Source of the DNA: Oceanisphaera sp. IT1-181
GTDB taxonomy: Bacteria > Pseudomonadota > Gammaproteobacteria > Enterobacterales > Aeromonadaceae
Assembly: GCF_033807535.1 (NCBI RefSeq)
Contig: NZ_CP136856.1
Span: 166,001-230,000 of the forward strand
Direction of reading: 5' to 3'
Length of the DNA: 64,000 nt
The notes below the pieces were generated by a model, which had not been told where the DNA came from, ran no database searches, and saw only the letters and a list, made by a program, of their open reading frames with translations. Of the stretch, positions 25,354 through 33,613 are shown piece after piece. Both the position numbers and the translations under genes were made by a program. How positions within the stretch are numbered: position 1 is the first letter of the stretch; each line of letters starts with the position of its first letter.

Positions 25354-25449
25354 TGTGAGGCGTGAATAGTGAGGGGTGAGGAGCCAAACACCGAATCGGG
25401 AGGTCTGGTTTTGTTCTCTATCCTTTCGCCTCACGCTTTACTCCTCACG
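25354..25449. repeat. Intergenic inverted repeat downstream of metL
   Basis: The segment starts with TGTGAGGCGTGAATAG and ends with CGCCTCACGC..CTCCTCACG, so its ends are inverted versions of each other with internal echoes. The centre resembles that at 9299-9376. It is one of the word-rich intergenic family members. Confidence 0.6.
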
Positions 25450-25464
25450 ATTAACAGTCCAAAC

Positions 25465-25492
25465 AAAAAGGCTCCCAATGGGAGCCTTTTTT
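25465..25492. terminator. Bidirectional terminator between metL and aspA
   Basis: An A5 run and GGCTCCC pair with GGGAGCC and a T6 run around AAT. The convergent genes metL and aspA both end towards it. It is about 118 nt past the metL stop. Confidence 0.88.
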
Positions 25493-25497
25493 ATCAG

Positions 25498-25604
25498 TGA
25501 GATGAAGAGTAAAGGGTTAATGGTAAAGAGAAACACCTAACCTTCAGGTGGGATGCACTTTCTGCCGTCTTGATGTTATCTCGTCCACTTCACCCCTCAC
25601 CTTT
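25498..25604. repeat. Intergenic inverted repeat downstream of aspA
   Basis: The element begins GATGAAGAGTAAAGG and ends with CACTTCACCCCTCACC. Its centre (CCTTCAG.TG.G and TTTCTG..GATGTTATCTC) is clearly related to the element at 40982-41074. It lies between the metL-aspA terminator and the aspA stop. Confidence 0.6.
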
Positions 25605-25606
25605 AA

Positions 25607-27037
25607 TTAGCCGCAGTGTATCATGGCGTTTGGCGATAAGATTTCCGCCAGTTGTTCATCGGTTAACAGCTGTTCTTTGCGTACCAATTCGGCCACGCCT
25701 AAGCCACTTAACAGTGCCTGACCGGCGATGCGGCTGGCGTTGTCGTAGCCAATATAAGGCACCAAGGCGGTGACGATGCCGATGCTGTTTTCTACGTGGA
25801 AGGCGCAGCGCTCTTCGTTGGCGGTAATGCCACGAATGCACAGCTCATCCAGCATGTGAATGGACTTGCTCAAGATGCGGCAGTTGTTCAGCAAGTTATA
25901 AATAATCAGCGGCTCCATGGCATTTAGCTGCAGCTGCGCGGCTTCGGCAGCCATGGTCACTGTCATGTCGGTGCCCATTACCTGAAACGCAGTTTGGTTC
26001 ATTGCCTCAGGAATAACTGGGTTTACTTTGCCGGGCATAATGGACGAGCCGGGCTGCATGGCCGGCAGGTTGATCTCAGAAAAACCGGTGCGCGGGCCGC
26101 TGGACAACAAACGCAAGTCGTTGCTCAACTTAGATAATTTAACGGCTAGGCGCTTTAAGGTGCCGGAGAACGTCACGAAGGCACCCATGTCGGAGCTGGC
26201 GGCAATCAAGTTAGGCGCCAAACGCACGGGCAGGCCACTGATGTCAGCCAATTCGTTCACGGCTAAGCAGGCATAACCGGCGGGGGCGTTAATGCCGGTA
26301 CCGATGGCGGTGCCGCCTAAGTTCACTTCACATAACTGCATGCAGGCTTCGTTGATGCTGGCGTTTTCTGCGGCTAAATCTGCGGCAAAGGCGTCGAACT
26401 CTTGGCCTAAGGTCATGGGCACCGCATCTTGCATTTGGGTACGACCCATCTTCAAGATCTCGGCAAATTCGGTGCCTTTGGCTGCCAAGCTTTCTTTCAA
26501 GTTGGCGACCGTGACCATCAGCTCTTGCGCGGCAAACACTATGGCTAAGCGCGCCGACGTTGGGTAAACGTCGTTGGTGGACTGGGAGCGGTTAACATCG
26601 TTGTTGGGATGCAAGTTTGCGTATTGGCCGTATTCGAAGCCCAGCTTTTTCAAGCCGATATTGGCGATCACTTCGTTGGCATTCATATTGGTAGAAGTGC
26701 CGGCGCCGCCTTGAATTAAATCTACAATAAACTGCTCATGGTGCTTACCATTAATCAGCTCGGCGCAGGCCGCTTGAATGGCGTTATTTTTATCGTCAGT
26801 TAATAAACCATACTGATGGTTAGCGCGTGCGGCGGCAGCTTTAACCATGGCTAGTCCTTTTACTAACTCAGGAAAGTGGCTGATGGGCATGCCAGTAATA
26901 TCGAAGTTTTTCTTGGCGCGCTGAGTCTGTATGCCATAAAGGGCATCAGCGGGTACGGCTTGGTCACCGAGTAAGTCGTGTTCGATGCGAGTTTGGACCT
27001 GGCTTTGGGGTGGTTCAGTAGCGGTTTCGATATTCAT
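25607..27037 (-). CDS. aspA: Aspartate ammonia-lyase
   Basis: The 476-residue protein belongs to the fumarase/aspartase superfamily. The signature GSSIMPGKVNPVIPEAMNQ is present, along with GGAGTSTNMNANEVIAN and HPNNDVNRSQSTNDVYPTSARLA. These match aspartase, which converts aspartate to fumarate and ammonia, more closely than fumarase C. AAGGGA lies 3 nt before ATG 27037. It is monocistronic, with a long upstream gap. No entericidin- or dcuA-type partner is adjacent. Confidence 0.94.
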   Translation of the reverse strand: MNIETATEPPQSQVQTRIEHDLLGDQAVPADALYGIQTQRAKKNFDITGMPISHFPELVKGLAMVKAAAARANHQYGLLTDDKNNAIQAACAELINGKHHEQFIVDLIQGGAGTSTNMNANEVIANIGLKKLGFEYGQYANLHPNNDVNRSQSTNDVYPTSARLAIVFAAQELMVTVANLKESLAAKGTEFAEILKMGRTQMQDAVPMTLGQEFDAFAADLAAENASINEACMQLCEVNLGGTAIGTGINAPAGYACLAVNELADISGLPVRLAPNLIAASSDMGAFVTFSGTLKRLAVKLSKLSNDLRLLSSGPRTGFSEINLPAMQPGSSIMPGKVNPVIPEAMNQTAFQVMGTDMTVTMAAEAAQLQLNAMEPLIIYNLLNNCRILSKSIHMLDELCIRGITANEERCAFHVENSIGIVTALVPYIGYDNASRIAGQALLSGLGVAELVRKEQLLTDEQLAEILSPNAMIHCG

Positions 27038-27504
27038 AAGTCCCTTTAGAAGTTAGGTAAGTAAAATAGCGCCGATGACGACTAGGTGCAGAACACGCTC
27101 AGCAAACGACGCCATTGGCATCCGTTTGACGGGAAGGCAACGGCTCTGATCTACAGAGGAGGCCGAGCGAGCGGGGTAAAGCCCTAAGCGTGCACTTTTT
27201 CAGCATATTTATTCGCGTGGTTATTAGCCAAAGTATGTGCTGTTGAAAGCGGGTTTCTAACGCGCAAACTAAGCCCTAGCGATACTGAATGCCGTCAAGA
27301 TAGCGAAATAATACAAGATTTCCTAGCCCCCTATGAGAGGAATTAATCATAAGAGCCTGATTTTTTATGCCGTTACTGGTCGAGCGTAAGGCCAGTTTCC
27401 TAGCGCCAGCGGCGAGCCAAACCGGGCTGATGAGTAAAATACACCTGAAATATATATCAACATAACAGCGTTAAACTCAATTTAGCCGGCCATTTGGGAG
27501 CATC
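27038..27504. other. Non-coding gap upstream of aspA
   Basis: This 467-nt gap should contain the aspA promoter (minus strand) and lies beyond the stop of the Nudix gene. I found no clear CRP or FNR palindrome, RNA gene or coding frame. A short TTTAGCCGGCCA near 27481 matches the core of the REP-like sequences near 48930 and 49130. Confidence 0.45.
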
Positions 27505-27945
27505 TTAATCCTGACGAGAACGTTTAATTATTTCAGTTAAATCTGGGCATAAAGGGGAGGGCAGTGCGACTGGCGAAAACCAGCCTACGTCTTCGGCATC
27601 ATCGGCGGCTTGCGCTTGGCCGCGCACATAATGGCCGACCACAGCGACCATTACATAATGGTGCGCTAACTCGCCATCCGCACCGTTTTCCAGTACGTCG
27701 AAGCAGGCAAAAGGGGCGTCCATCTCAGCCTGAATGGCGGTTTCTTCTAATAACTCTCGAGTCGCGCCCTGCGCCATGGTTTCACCCCATTCCAGCTTGC
27801 CACCGGGAAAGCCCCAATGGTCCGCATGGGGCGCAAATTTGCGCTTCACCAACAGCACTTGTTCTTGCTGCCAAACGATGGCAATTACGCCCACCTTTGG
27901 CTTGGGGTTGCTAGGTTTTTGATTATTCTGCGGTAAAGGCGCCAT
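27505..27945 (-). CDS. Nudix hydrolase
   Basis: The 146-residue protein carries a Nudix box, GGKLEWGETMAQGATRELLEET. It departs from consensus only in having Ala instead of Gly in the final EExGU part. The N-terminal KVGVIAIVWQQEQVLLVKRKFAPHADHWGFPGG is typical of ADP-ribose pyrophosphatase-like or NudC/MutT-type hydrolases. The substrate cannot be assigned. The start has TAGGAG 5 nt upstream. It is separated from the GlsB-like gene by about 190 nt containing a palindrome. Confidence 0.88.
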   Translation of the reverse strand: MAPLPQNNQKPSNPKPKVGVIAIVWQQEQVLLVKRKFAPHADHWGFPGGKLEWGETMAQGATRELLEETAIQAEMDAPFACFDVLENGADGELAHHYVMVAVVGHYVRGQAQAADDAEDVGWFSPVALPSPLCPDLTEIIKRSRQD

Positions 27946-28086
27946 TTGCGCTCCTAAGCGTAAAAATAAGCACTCACCTTAGCGTAAAAAAGGGAGCGCT
28001 GCCTAGTGGCATTGCCAAGTCAGGTTATGGATGTAGCGGGCGATCCGGATATTAAGAAGAGGAGGCAGGATCATGTTAGTTGCTTA

Positions 28087-28123
28087 GTACATAGTCGACG
28101 AGGTGCTTCGGCCGACTATGTAC
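28087..28123. repeat. 11-bp perfect palindrome downstream of the GlsB-like gene
   Basis: GTACATAGTCG (28087-28097) and CGACTATGTAC (28113-28123) form a perfect stem around a 15-nt GC-containing loop, and the match continues imperfectly outwards (CTTA/TTAAG). It is 15 nt past the GlsB-like stop. No T-tract follows, so it is not a standard intrinsic terminator. It could be an mRNA 3'-end stabilising hairpin. Confidence 0.55.
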
Positions 28124-28137
28124 TTAAGCGATTATGG

Positions 28138-28386
28138 TTATTTTTTCGTTAAACGATAAATGAACAGTAATACTAGGGCGCCAATAATGGCGGTAAAAAA
28201 GCTGCCAAAGTTAAACCCGGTTACGCCGCCAAAGCCCAACAAGGTGCCAATCCAGCCACCAACGAAGGCCCCAGCCACCCCTAGAATCATGGTAATGAAA
28301 AAGCCGCCGCCATCACGTCCCGGCATCAACCACTTGGCGAGGAGGCCGGCGATCAGACCAAAAATAATCCAGCTTAAAATACCCAT
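28138..28386 (-). CDS. GlsB/YeaQ/YmgE-family stress-response membrane protein
   Basis: The 82-residue, very hydrophobic protein has three membrane segments: ILSWIIFGLIAGLLAKWLMPG, GFFITMILGVAGAFVGGWIGTLLGF and SFFTAIIGALVLLFIYRLTKK. The Gly-rich pattern and the WLMPGRDGGG loop define the transglycosylase-associated/GlsB family of small inner-membrane proteins. These are often stress-induced, with no known activity. GGGAAG precedes the start. Confidence 0.93.
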   Translation of the reverse strand: MGILSWIIFGLIAGLLAKWLMPGRDGGGFFITMILGVAGAFVGGWIGTLLGFGGVTGFNFGSFFTAIIGALVLLFIYRLTKK

Positions 28387-28437
28387 CAGATAGCTTCCCT
28401 ATTAAAGTGACTAGCCTTAAATAAACACCAGGATAGG

Positions 28438-28773
28438 CTAGCCGTCAATGAGGGCCCAGTGATTATCCCATTGATAAGCCGAATAAAAGCGTTGCTCGCG
28501 ACCGCTATTGTCCAGCTGGCTAATGCCGCCATGGCCACTGCTTAACCAAATCTGCTCGTTATTGGCCACGGCGCCCGAGGCATCGGGAAGCGGGGCTATG
28601 CGGATCAGCTCACCACTGTGGCGATGCCAAAGGCCATAGCAATTACCTGGCGGCGAGGTGGCGGCAATTAAGGTGTCGGTAACGGCGAAACTGGCAATGT
28701 AGTGATTAAAGCGTGCCCAATCCAGCGCGCCACCCCCTAAGGCCTGCAGCGGCTGGCCAGGGCGATGGCGCAC
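28438..28773 (-). pseudogene. C-terminal remnant of a DUF1513 family gene
   Basis: About 110 codons remain, ending in a proper stop. The text matches the C-terminal end of DUF1513 beta-propeller-like proteins: NHYIASFAVTDTLIAATSPPGN, then LWHRHSGELIRIAPLPDASGAVA, then YQWDNHW. A full-length member is roughly three times longer and has a Tat signal. The homologous sequence stops abruptly near 28773. Only a few bases further lies the 37-bp dispersed repeat (28777-28813). Deletion or rearrangement at that repeat seems to have removed the first two thirds. No start or ribosome-binding site is evident. Confidence 0.78.
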
Positions 28774-28776
28774 TAG

Positions 28777-28813
28777 ACCGAGATCCTGATGGTCATCAGG
28801 AAGACGGCAAAAA
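28777..28813 (+). repeat. 37-bp dispersed repeat, copy 2
   Basis: This copy matches 3883-3919 at 36 of 37 positions, with the palindromic core CCTGATGGTCATCAGG. It sits at the breakpoint of the truncated DUF1513 gene and ends 39 bp before the stop of the glutamine-type ABC ATPase gene. Confidence 0.8.
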
Positions 28814-28851
28814 CAGCGTCCTTAGAGTTATCTTTAGCTGGTCGCTACCAC

Positions 28852-29580
28852 CTATAGAATCTTGCTTAAAAACTCTTGGGTTCGGGGTTCTTGAGGGTTA
28901 TCAAACAAGGCGGTGGGGGTGTTCTGTTCTAAAATTCGTCCTTCATGAATAAATACCACGCGATCACTCACCTCTCGGGCAAAGCCCATTTCGTGGGTAA
29001 CCACCACCATGGTCATGCCCTCTAGTGCTAGTTGCTTCATTACCGCCAATACTTCGCCCACCATTTCGGGGTCTAACGCCGAGGTAGGCTCATCAAACAA
29101 CATGATTTTTGGATTCATGGCCAGCGCGCGGGCAATGGCGACGCGCTGTTTTTGGCCACCGGAGAGCTCTCCTGGATAAGCATCGGCTTTATCAGATAAG
29201 CCTACTTTGTCTAATAATTCGAGCGCGGCTTTTTTAGCGTCGGCTTTAGAGGTGCCTCTGGCTTTAATGGGCGCCAAGGTGATATTGCCCAACACTGTTT
29301 TATGAGGGAATAAATTAAAGTGTTGAAATACCATGCCCACTTCTTGGCGTATTTTATTAATATCTGTGCCTTTGGCGGTAATGTCCTGACCGTCAATCAC
29401 CACTTGGCCAGAGGTTATCTCGTCCAGTTTATTTAAGCAGCGTAAAAAGGTGCTCTTGCCCGAGCCCGAGGCACCAATCACGCACACCACTTCTTTGGCG
29501 TTAATATCGATAGAAATGCCTTTTAATACCTGATTGCTACCAAAAGACTTTTCTAGATTGTGTACTTGAATGATGCTCAT
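28852..29580 (-). CDS. glnQ: Polar amino acid (glutamine-type) ABC transporter ATPase
   Basis: The 242-residue ATPase has Walker A (GASGSGKST), the Q-loop (GMVFQHFNLFPH), the signature LSGGQKQRVAIARAL, Walker B (IMLFDEPTSALDPE) and the H-loop (VVTHEMGFA). It aligns end to end with GlnQ-type subunits of polar amino acid importers. It overlaps the permease gene by 4 nt (ATGA) and completes the set binding protein, permease, ATPase. Glutamine is the likeliest substrate by resemblance, not by proof. Confidence 0.9.
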   Translation of the reverse strand: MSIIQVHNLEKSFGSNQVLKGISIDINAKEVVCVIGASGSGKSTFLRCLNKLDEITSGQVVIDGQDITAKGTDINKIRQEVGMVFQHFNLFPHKTVLGNITLAPIKARGTSKADAKKAALELLDKVGLSDKADAYPGELSGGQKQRVAIARALAMNPKIMLFDEPTSALDPEMVGEVLAVMKQLALEGMTMVVVTHEMGFAREVSDRVVFIHEGRILEQNTPTALFDNPQEPRTQEFLSKIL

Positions 29581-30221
29581 GGCAGTTTAGATCTCCGCTC
29601 TAAGTAGCTAGACAATAAAGAGAGCATGTAGATCACCACAAAATACATAGCGCCCACGGCAATCCAAATTTCAAAGGCTTTAAAGGTGGCTGCAATTTGC
29701 ACCTGTCCTTTTTGAGTTAGATCCGCAATACCAATCACCGAGAGTAAGGATGTGTCTTTTAAGCTAATAATGGCTTGGTTGGTAAAGGCCGGTAACATAC
29801 GACGAAAAGACTGGGGCAAAATCACATAGCGCATACTTTGGCTACTGGTTAGACCCAATGAGCGCGCCGCTTCATTTTGACCTTTATCCAATGATTGAAT
29901 GCCCGCTCGAATAATCTCTGAGTAATAAGCACCGGCATTAATGGCCACGGTGAAGATGCCGGCCGACTCTCGGTCTAGGCTGAAAAATCCCAGTGAATTT
30001 AAACCAAAATATATAAAAAACAACTGCACTAAAATTGGCGTGCCACGAATGATATCAACGAATATTTTAGACAACCAAGTCAAAGGCTTGATGGGGGAAA
30101 GACGCATTAAGGCTAATATCAGTCCAATACCAAAGCCTAAAATAATGGCAATGATAAATACCTTGAGGGTAACTTGTAGCCCTTGCCACAAGTAAGGTAG
30201 AGATTGAATGACGACATCCAT
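29577..30221 (-). CDS. glnP: Polar amino acid ABC transporter permease
   Basis: The 214-residue membrane protein belongs to the HisM/GlnP class. It has FVDIIRGTPILVQLFFIYFGL near the middle, the EAA-type loop GQNEAARSLGLTSSQSMRYVILPQSFRRMLP, and SLKDTSLLSVIGIADLT. ATG 30221 has AAGGA 7 nt upstream; an in-frame GTG sits at 30227. It overlaps the ATPase gene by 4 nt and follows the binding-protein gene by about 80 nt. Confidence 0.9.
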   Translation of the reverse strand: MDVVIQSLPYLWQGLQVTLKVFIIAIILGFGIGLILALMRLSPIKPLTWLSKIFVDIIRGTPILVQLFFIYFGLNSLGFFSLDRESAGIFTVAINAGAYYSEIIRAGIQSLDKGQNEAARSLGLTSSQSMRYVILPQSFRRMLPAFTNQAIISLKDTSLLSVIGIADLTQKGQVQIAATFKAFEIWIAVGAMYFVVIYMLSLLSSYLERRSKLP

Positions 30222-30301
30222 GCTCACATCCTTATTAAAAATCTTTATAAAGTCGCTAGCTTAGCGGTTAGTTGGCGTTAACTAGCGACCTTTGTAGCGG
30301 C

Positions 30302-31075
30302 TTAATCCAAATAGGCGTCGATAATTTTATCGTATTCGCCGTTTTCCTTTAGATTGGCAAGACCATCGTTGATCATCTTCAATAACTCGTCATTCTTATC
30401 TTTTAATACTGAAATGCCATAGTTATCACCTGTGAGTCGCTCGCCAACGGTTTTCAATTTCAAGCCGCCAGTTGCAATGGCATAACTGATCACGGGGTAA
30501 TCTTCCATTAAGGCATCGGCGGTACCATTAGTGACTTCCTGAAACATGGAAGCACTGTCGCTGACCTGAATAATGCTATAGCCATATTCTTCGGTGTTCT
30601 TATCGGCAAAAGACGCACCCACGGTACCATTTTTAACCACGACTTTTTTGCCAGATAAATCATCTAAACTGGCGATGTTGTCATTGTCATTTGCCACCAC
30701 TAACGACACGCCAGCGGCAAAGTAAGCTTCAGAAAAATCAACGGTTTCTTTACGCTTATCGGTAATACTCATGCCGCCCATGCCCACGTCTAGCATGCCG
30801 GCTTGCATGGCGGGAATGATGCCCGAAAAGTCCATTTGCTCAATATTGATTTTAAAACCTTGGTCTTTGGCAATGGCGTTAATTAAGTCCACATCAATGC
30901 CCACGAGTTGGCCATCTTTGGTAAATTCAAACGGCGGATAGGTATTATCCACCCCTACTTTATAGACTTTGTCTGGCGTAGCCGCAGCACTGCTGGTCGC
31001 TTGAGTATCAGGCTTATCACAGGCACTTAAGCCCAGTGCCGCTACCAAACTTAGTAAGACCACGTTCTTTTTCAT
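30302..31075 (-). CDS. glnH: Amino acid-binding lipoprotein of the ABC transporter
   Basis: The 257-residue protein has a lipoprotein signal peptide ending in the lipobox LSAC, so it is probably membrane-anchored rather than free as in E. coli GlnH. The mature part is a family 3 solute-binding protein: YKVGVDNTYPPFEFTKDGQLVGIDVDLINAIA, MDFSGIIPAMQAGMLDVGMGGMSITDKRKETVDFS and NGTADALMEDYPV. It heads the operon with the permease and ATPase downstream, and GGAAGGGG precedes the start. The ligand is inferred to be glutamine or another polar amino acid. Confidence 0.9.
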   Translation of the reverse strand: MKKNVVLLSLVAALGLSACDKPDTQATSSAAATPDKVYKVGVDNTYPPFEFTKDGQLVGIDVDLINAIAKDQGFKINIEQMDFSGIIPAMQAGMLDVGMGGMSITDKRKETVDFSEAYFAAGVSLVVANDNDNIASLDDLSGKKVVVKNGTVGASFADKNTEEYGYSIIQVSDSASMFQEVTNGTADALMEDYPVISYAIATGGLKLKTVGERLTGDNYGISVLKDKNDELLKMINDGLANLKENGEYDKIIDAYLD

Positions 31076-31305
31076 ACTGACTTACCCCTTCCTTAAGGCT
31101 AGTTAACATCTATGGTGAACATCTTAGTTACATTTAGCTTGCGCTTAGTTTTTGGCATTTCAAATATAAAAACACCATTTCTTTACGAAATTACAGCATA
31201 AACAATAGTATATAAACTAATGATACGATCGTTTTCAAGCTATTGGAAAAGCAGATAAGTGTCAAATTATTGTTAAATTCACGCGCTGAAACTGCGTGTC
31301 AGCCC

Positions 31306-31767
31306 TCATTCAGCAATGTCGGCGATCAGGGCTTCCAGCAGCTTTTGCAGCAAGTCGGCACTCACGCCCAGCGACAGCCCCCGCTTGCCGCCGGACACCA
31401 AGATCTCGGTATGTTGCAGCGCCGAGGCATCCACGACTGTTATCAGCCGTTTTTTCTGCGCGAACGGGCTAATGCCGCCCACCTTATAACCGGTCAGTCG
31501 CTCAGCTTTGGCGGGCGGCATCATTTCCAGCTTTTTTACGCCCGCCGCTTTGGCCAAGCGCTTTAAATTAACCTTGTTTGAAGAGGGCACTAGCGCCACC
31601 ACCGCACCTTGCTCACCTTCCGTCAGCAAGGTCTTGAATACCTGATTTAAGGGCACGTGTAATTGACTCGCCGCATGGGCACCAAAGTCGTCTTGGGCGC
31701 TACATTCATAGGGGTGCAGGGTAAACACGGCGTATTGTTTTTCTAAAAATAAGATGGCTGGCGTCAT
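31306..31767 (-). CDS. ybaK: YbaK/EbsC-family Cys-tRNA(Pro) deacylase
   Basis: The 153-residue protein matches YbaK. It has TPAILFLEKQYAVFTLHPYE at the N-terminus, QVFKTLLTEGEQGAVVALVPSSNKVNLKRLAKAAG with the conserved Lys, and GYKVGGISPFAQKKRLITVVD. YbaK clears cysteine mischarged on tRNA-Pro. ATG 31767 has GGA 7 nt upstream; an in-frame TTG occurs at 31779. It stands alone, upstream and divergent from the BASS transporter. Confidence 0.93.
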   Translation of the reverse strand: MTPAILFLEKQYAVFTLHPYECSAQDDFGAHAASQLHVPLNQVFKTLLTEGEQGAVVALVPSSNKVNLKRLAKAAGVKKLEMMPPAKAERLTGYKVGGISPFAQKKRLITVVDASALQHTEILVSGGKRGLSLGVSADLLQKLLEALIADIAE

Positions 31768-31964
31768 GGTCGTGTCCAAGCGGATGAAGATGTAGGCCTG
31801 ATTATGTAAGAAAAGTGATGTAAAAAATATTATGGGGAAAAAACAGAGCGATAAAAGTGAGACTGATTAAACCTTTGCAGAGCGTCCAAATAGGGTAACA
31901 ATAACGGCACAATTATAGGTCTGGTTATCCGAGTGGATAACACCGAAATAAGAGAGCATTACCA

Positions 31965-32906
31965 ATGTTAGGTTTTATCACCCAGTTATTCCCGCTATGG
32001 GCTTTGTTGTTGTCTACGCTGGCCTTTTTTCAACCCCAGCTTTTTGTGGGCATTAAAGGCCAAATCGTACCTTTACTGACCCTTATTATGCTGTGCATGG
32101 GCTTAACGCTGAGCATTAGTGATTTTCGCAATGTGCTGGCCAGCAAAAAAGCCTTATTAGTGGGCGTGATACTGCAGTTTAGCGTGATGCCGGTGGTGGC
32201 CTTGTTGATTGCGTTGTTATTTGGCTTTGATGCCGAGCTGACGGTCGGCATGTTGTTAGTGGGCAGCGTGGCGGGCGGTACTTCATCTAATGTGATGTGC
32301 TATTTAGCCAAGGGCGACACGGCTTTATCCATCTCCATGACCGCCATCTCTACCTTATTGGGCGTGGTAATGACGCCGGTACTGGTGGCACTGTTGGTCG
32401 GCCAAAGCATAGATGTGCCAGTGCAGTCGATGCTGATTAGTTTGTTACAAGTGGTAGTGGCGCCGGTATTGCTGGGCGTGGTGCTGAATTATGTGCTGGG
32501 TGGCGTGGTGAAGCGGGTAGAGCCAATTTTGCCGTTATTGTCCATGGTTGCCATCGTACTGATCATCAGTATCGTCGTGGCCTTGAATGTGGATAATATC
32601 GCGCATATTGGTGGCATAGTGGCGCTGGCGGTCATACTGCACAACAGCTGTGGCTTGTTGCTAGGTTATGGTATTACGGCACTGATGGGCTTTGATAAAA
32701 AGACCTGCCGTACTATCGCCTTCGAGGTGGGCTTACAAAACTCCGGCCTCGCCACCGCCTTGGCCATGAAGTTCTTTAGCCCAGCGGCTGCCTTACCCGG
32801 CACGCTGTTCAGCGTTTGGCATAACATCTCCGGATCTTTATTAGCAGGCTACTGGGCGAAGAAACCACTGACTGAGAAGGCAGAATCAGTAAAGAACGAG
32901 GCGTGA
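31965..32906 (+). CDS. Bile acid:sodium symporter (BASS) family transporter
   Basis: The 313-residue protein has nine to ten hydrophobic segments and family motifs: TLIMLCMGLTLSISDFRNVL, GSVAGGTSSNVMCYLAKGD and the crossover signature EVGLQNSGLATALAMKFFSPAAALP. BASS proteins are sodium-coupled importers of organic anions such as bile acids, pantoate or keto acids. The natural substrate is not evident here. A GAGAG site precedes ATG 31965. No regulator or catabolic gene is adjacent. Confidence 0.92.
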   Translation: MLGFITQLFPLWALLLSTLAFFQPQLFVGIKGQIVPLLTLIMLCMGLTLSISDFRNVLASKKALLVGVILQFSVMPVVALLIALLFGFDAELTVGMLLVGSVAGGTSSNVMCYLAKGDTALSISMTAISTLLGVVMTPVLVALLVGQSIDVPVQSMLISLLQVVVAPVLLGVVLNYVLGGVVKRVEPILPLLSMVAIVLIISIVVALNVDNIAHIGGIVALAVILHNSCGLLLGYGITALMGFDKKTCRTIAFEVGLQNSGLATALAMKFFSPAAALPGTLFSVWHNISGSLLAGYWAKKPLTEKAESVKNEA

Positions 32907-33025
32907 TAAGTTAGTCTGAATGCCATGATTAATAGATAACCAGCAGGCTCGAACAATTAACGGGGCTGCTGGTTGTTATTCTATGCGTCAGGCGGAAGGC
33001 CGCTATTGATAAGATTACCGGCGCT

Positions 33026-33517
33026 TTATAAAATTACCGGTCTATTGGGCAATACGTTGGCATTGTTATCGCTATGCTGTGGAGCCTGTGTTTTCAAGAT
33101 AACTTGGATAGCGTCAACGGCCGCCATCAGCCCATCAAGATAATCAGCCTTGGCTAAGCGAGCCTGCAAATCTGCACACACTTGCTGCCACTGGGCACTG
33201 CTGGCATCTATCCCTCGGTCGGCAATAATTTCTATGGCGCGGCTATCTAGCGCTAAATACAACAGCACGCCACTGTTTAACGGGGTATCCCAGACCTTTA
33301 AGCGGCCATAGACTTCTAAGGCGCGCAAATGCGCATCTTGTTCATGGCTCGGCATTATGGCCTCTACCGCCACCACTAACTCGCCGGTGTGCTCAGACTC
33401 AGCTTGCCTAATACGCTCGGCAATCTGTGCCAGCATGGGCTCATCGAAGTGTCGCCGGCGTAACCACTGGCCTTCTAAGGCGGCAATACCAGTGAGACGT
33501 TTAAATTTGTTTTGCAT
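33026..33517 (-). CDS. TPM domain protein
   Basis: The 163-residue protein has one TPM-domain fold in the middle (IRQAESEHTGELVVAVEAIMP, then LRALEVYGRLKVWDTPLNSGVLLYLALDSRAIEIIADRGI). There is no signal peptide or membrane segment. TPM proteins are linked to membrane-protein quality control or photosystem repair in other lineages; no specific role is known here. It follows another TPM gene and lemA on the same strand. The three probably form one functional cluster, although a word-rich repeat occupies the 96-nt gap upstream. Confidence 0.85.
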   Translation of the reverse strand: MQNKFKRLTGIAALEGQWLRRRHFDEPMLAQIAERIRQAESEHTGELVVAVEAIMPSHEQDAHLRALEVYGRLKVWDTPLNSGVLLYLALDSRAIEIIADRGIDASSAQWQQVCADLQARLAKADYLDGLMAAVDAIQVILKTQAPQHSDNNANVLPNRPVIL

Positions 33518-33534
33518 GCTTGCTCCTCTTCGCC

Positions 33535-33613
33535 AGCCACTATCTATCTGCCATCATTCACCAGTCACTACTCACCAACCATCATTCATTAACCATTACT
33601 TACCACTCACTAC
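33535..33613. repeat. Word-rich repeat between the two TPM genes
   Basis: The gap consists almost entirely of degenerate repeats of words such as CAGTCACTACTCACC, CATCATTCATTAACC and CCACTCACTACTTACC. The style matches the other intergenic elements listed here, but without a clear opposing arm. It separates the two TPM genes without an obvious terminator. Confidence 0.5.

Noticed and set aside
27038..27504. CRP or FNR site for aspA
   Set aside because: Aspartase genes are often under such control, but no TGTGA-N6-TCACA or TTGAT-N4-ATCAA palindrome is evident here.
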